The notes under the pieces are model-generated. The model was given only the letters and a program-made list of their open reading frames with translations, was not told where the DNA came from and searched no databases. A DNA stretch of 16,493 bases. Source: Victivallales bacterium (lineage in GTDB: Bacteria; Verrucomicrobiota; Lentisphaeria; Oligosphaerales; Oligosphaeraceae). The translations under genes and the position numbers were made by a program. The number at the start of each line of letters is the position of its first letter. Positions within the stretch are counted from its first letter, which is position 1. The DNA lies in the NCBI GenBank assembly GCA_017963875.1, contig JAGCTA010000513.1, positions 1 to 16,493 of the forward strand. Direction: 5' to 3'. Below are positions 15,096 to 16,493 of this stretch, piece after piece.

Positions 15096-16493
15096 ATGCA
15101 ACGGAAAATCGAGACAGAATTCTTGAAATGGCGAAATACCCCGAATCATAAGCCATTGATAATTCGTGGAGCGCGTCAAGTCGGGAAGACATATTCCGTT
15201 CGTCGTTTTGGCGAATCGTATGGGTCGTTTATTGAAATCAATTTTGTGACGCATCCAGAATACAAGCAGATATTCGACAACGGATATTCTGTGGCGGATA
15301 TCATTCGCTTGATTTCATTTCGCAATCCTGAAGCAAAATTCATCCCTGGCGACACTCTGATTTTCTTTGACGAGATGCAGGACTACCCAGATTGTGCCAC
15401 ATGCCTGAAGTTTTTTCATGAAGATGGTCGCTTTGATGTCATTTGCTCTGGTTCCATGATGGGCATGAACTATCAGAAAATCTCTTCCAACAGCGTTGGA
15501 AACAAGACTGATATCACCATGTATTCCCTTGATTTCGAGGAATTTCTCTGGGCTCGTGGCTATACGGATGAGCAGATTGGAGAAATCTACGGGCATCTTT
15601 GTGAATTCTCCCCCTTCTCTGCCTTGGAGATGAAGGTCTTGTCTGACTTGTTCTTGGAATATGCGGTCATTGGAGGAATGCCAGAGATTGTTCAGGATTT
15701 CCTGACGACTGGTTTGTTCACAAACACCCTCGGCATGCAACGACAACTGTTGCTTGATTACGAGGAAGATATTGTGAAATATGCATCTGGATTAGACAAG
15801 ACAAAGATCAAAAATGTATATCGTCATATTCCTGTCGCGCTTGCGCGTGAGAACAAGAAGTTTCAAATCACCAAAGTGGCATACGGTGCACGCAGCAGGG
15901 AATACATTGGATGTATTGACTGGCTTAATGATGCTGGTATTGTCCTTCTCTGTTATTGCCTGAATTACCCGTCTCTCCCTTTGCGCGGGAATTATGATGA
16001 AAGCAAGTATAAGATTTACTATCATGACAATGGTCTGCTGATAGCCAGTCTTGATGAAGGGGCTAGCCTCGACCTGCGCCGCAATCAAAATCTTGGCGTT
16101 TTCAAAGGCGCTATCTATGAAAACATGATAGCGGAGGCATTTATCAAATCTGGCCTTCCCCTTTACTATTACAAGGCAGAAGACTCCCAACTTGAAATTG
16201 ATTTCCTCATCCGTGACGCACAAAGCCTCATTCCTGTAGAAGTCAAGGCAAAGAAAGGCGCAACAGCCTCAATGAACCTGTTGCTTTCGAACAAGGACAG
16301 ATTCCCCGATGTCCAATATGGCATCAAACTTTGCGGCAACAATCTCGGTTTTAACGGGAAAATCTACACAATTCCCTCGTTTTGCGCCTTCCTTCTGAAA
16401 AAATGGCTCATGCAGAAAAACGGAGAAGAATTACCAGGACAGGCACGTCTAGGGCTACGCAAGAGAAACAAGTGTCTGTATGGCGGCTTTCTG
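15096..16493 (+). CDS. AAA_14/DUF4143 ATPase, intact to the window edge
   Basis: The frame is open for 466 codons from ATG 15096 to the last base, with no stop in the window. GGA at 15087-15089 is a possible ribosome site 6 bases away. Walker A is GARQVGKT (residues 25-32). Walker B is 'LIFFDEMQ' with Asp 92 and Glu 93. 'SGSMMG' follows as the sensor strand. The middle is helical, including 'YYHDNGLLIA' where relatives have 'lyf.DtGL'. The C-terminal PD-(D/E)XK-like fold keeps all three key residues in 'LEIDFLI' (Asp 369) and 'IPVEVKAKK' (Glu 382, Lys 384). Domain order and length match full DUF4143 ATPases. Such proteins normally stop soon after the last strand ('IYTIPSFCAFLL'); here about 28 more residues follow before the edge, a possible extra tail. 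Function of the family is unsettled. The gene is visibly richer in A/T than the DUF4838 gene before it and may be acquired. Confidence 0.88.
   Translation, partial: MQRKIETEFLKWRNTPNHKPLIIRGARQVGKTYSVRRFGESYGSFIEINFVTHPEYKQIFDNGYSVADIIRLISFRNPEAKFIPGDTLIFFDEMQDYPDCATCLKFFHEDGRFDVICSGSMMGMNYQKISSNSVGNKTDITMYSLDFEEFLWARGYTDEQIGEIYGHLCEFSPFSALEMKVLSDLFLEYAVIGGMPEIVQDFLTTGLFTNTLGMQRQLLLDYEEDIVKYASGLDKTKIKNVYRHIPVALARENKKFQITKVAYGARSREYIGCIDWLNDAGIVLLCYCLNYPSLPLRGNYDESKYKIYYHDNGLLIASLDEGASLDLRRNQNLGVFKGAIYENMIAEAFIKSGLPLYYYKAEDSQLEIDFLIRDAQSLIPVEVKAKKGATASMNLLLSNKDRFPDVQYGIKLCGNNLGFNGKIYTIPSFCAFLLKKWLMQKNGEELPGQARLGLRKRNKCLYGGFL

Overview
The window looks like a chromosomal segment of an uncultured or gut-type member of the PVC group, most likely Lentisphaerota (Victivallis-like). 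This is inferred from a DUF4838 glycoside-hydrolase-like protein, a multi-pass membrane protein whose C-terminus has the 'DPxTGKPLxY ... WSVGPN..DDG' pseudopilin-like tail typical of Planctomycetes and Lentisphaerota, and hairpin-rich intergenic repeats of a kind I associate with these phyla. No taxonomic marker settles it. The most useful one present is the replicative polymerase DnaE.

Layout, left to right. (1) 1-992: 3' part of an FGGY carbohydrate kinase whose C-terminal GGG motif is missing. (2) 1013-1264: a small transcription unit with a sigma70-like promoter, two identical tRNA-Asn(GTT) genes in tandem with encoded CCA, and a strong Rho-independent terminator. (3) 1289-2452: an AAA_14/DUF4143 ATPase with no N-terminus and changed catalytic positions, probably a pseudogene. 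(4) 2793-5564: a secreted or membrane protein of 147 codons, a 650-codon membrane protein, and a small hypothetical ORF in the same frame after the stop. (5) 5579-5700: a 33-34 bp minisatellite. (6) 5894-12011, minus strand: dnaE, a tRNA-dihydrouridine synthase and a YbaK-type aminoacyl-tRNA deacylase, packed 3 and 12 bp apart, then a polysaccharide-deacetylase-like gene after a 133 bp gap. (7) 12055-12086: an inverted repeat between dnaE and a divergent Kdo/WaaP-type kinase gene (12153-12854). (8) 12929-13095: a cluster of hairpins and competing inverted repeats. (9) 13134-14882: the DUF4838 protein. (10) 14873-15081: an A/T-rich gap with a motif phased at about 33 bp. (11) 15096 to the right edge: an intact AAA_14/DUF4143 ATPase that runs off the window.

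The minus-strand cluster is conserved housekeeping: DNA replication, tRNA D-loop modification and clearance of mischarged tRNA. The flanks are accessory: sugar metabolism, envelope functions, two DUF4143 ATPases of different condition, and repeats. I see no CRISPR array, transposase, integrase, rRNA or phage structural gene. The strongest candidates for something undescribed are the phased repeat ahead of the intact ATPase, the competing inverted repeats ahead of the DUF4838 gene, and the 33-bp minisatellite. None of them proves a new system.
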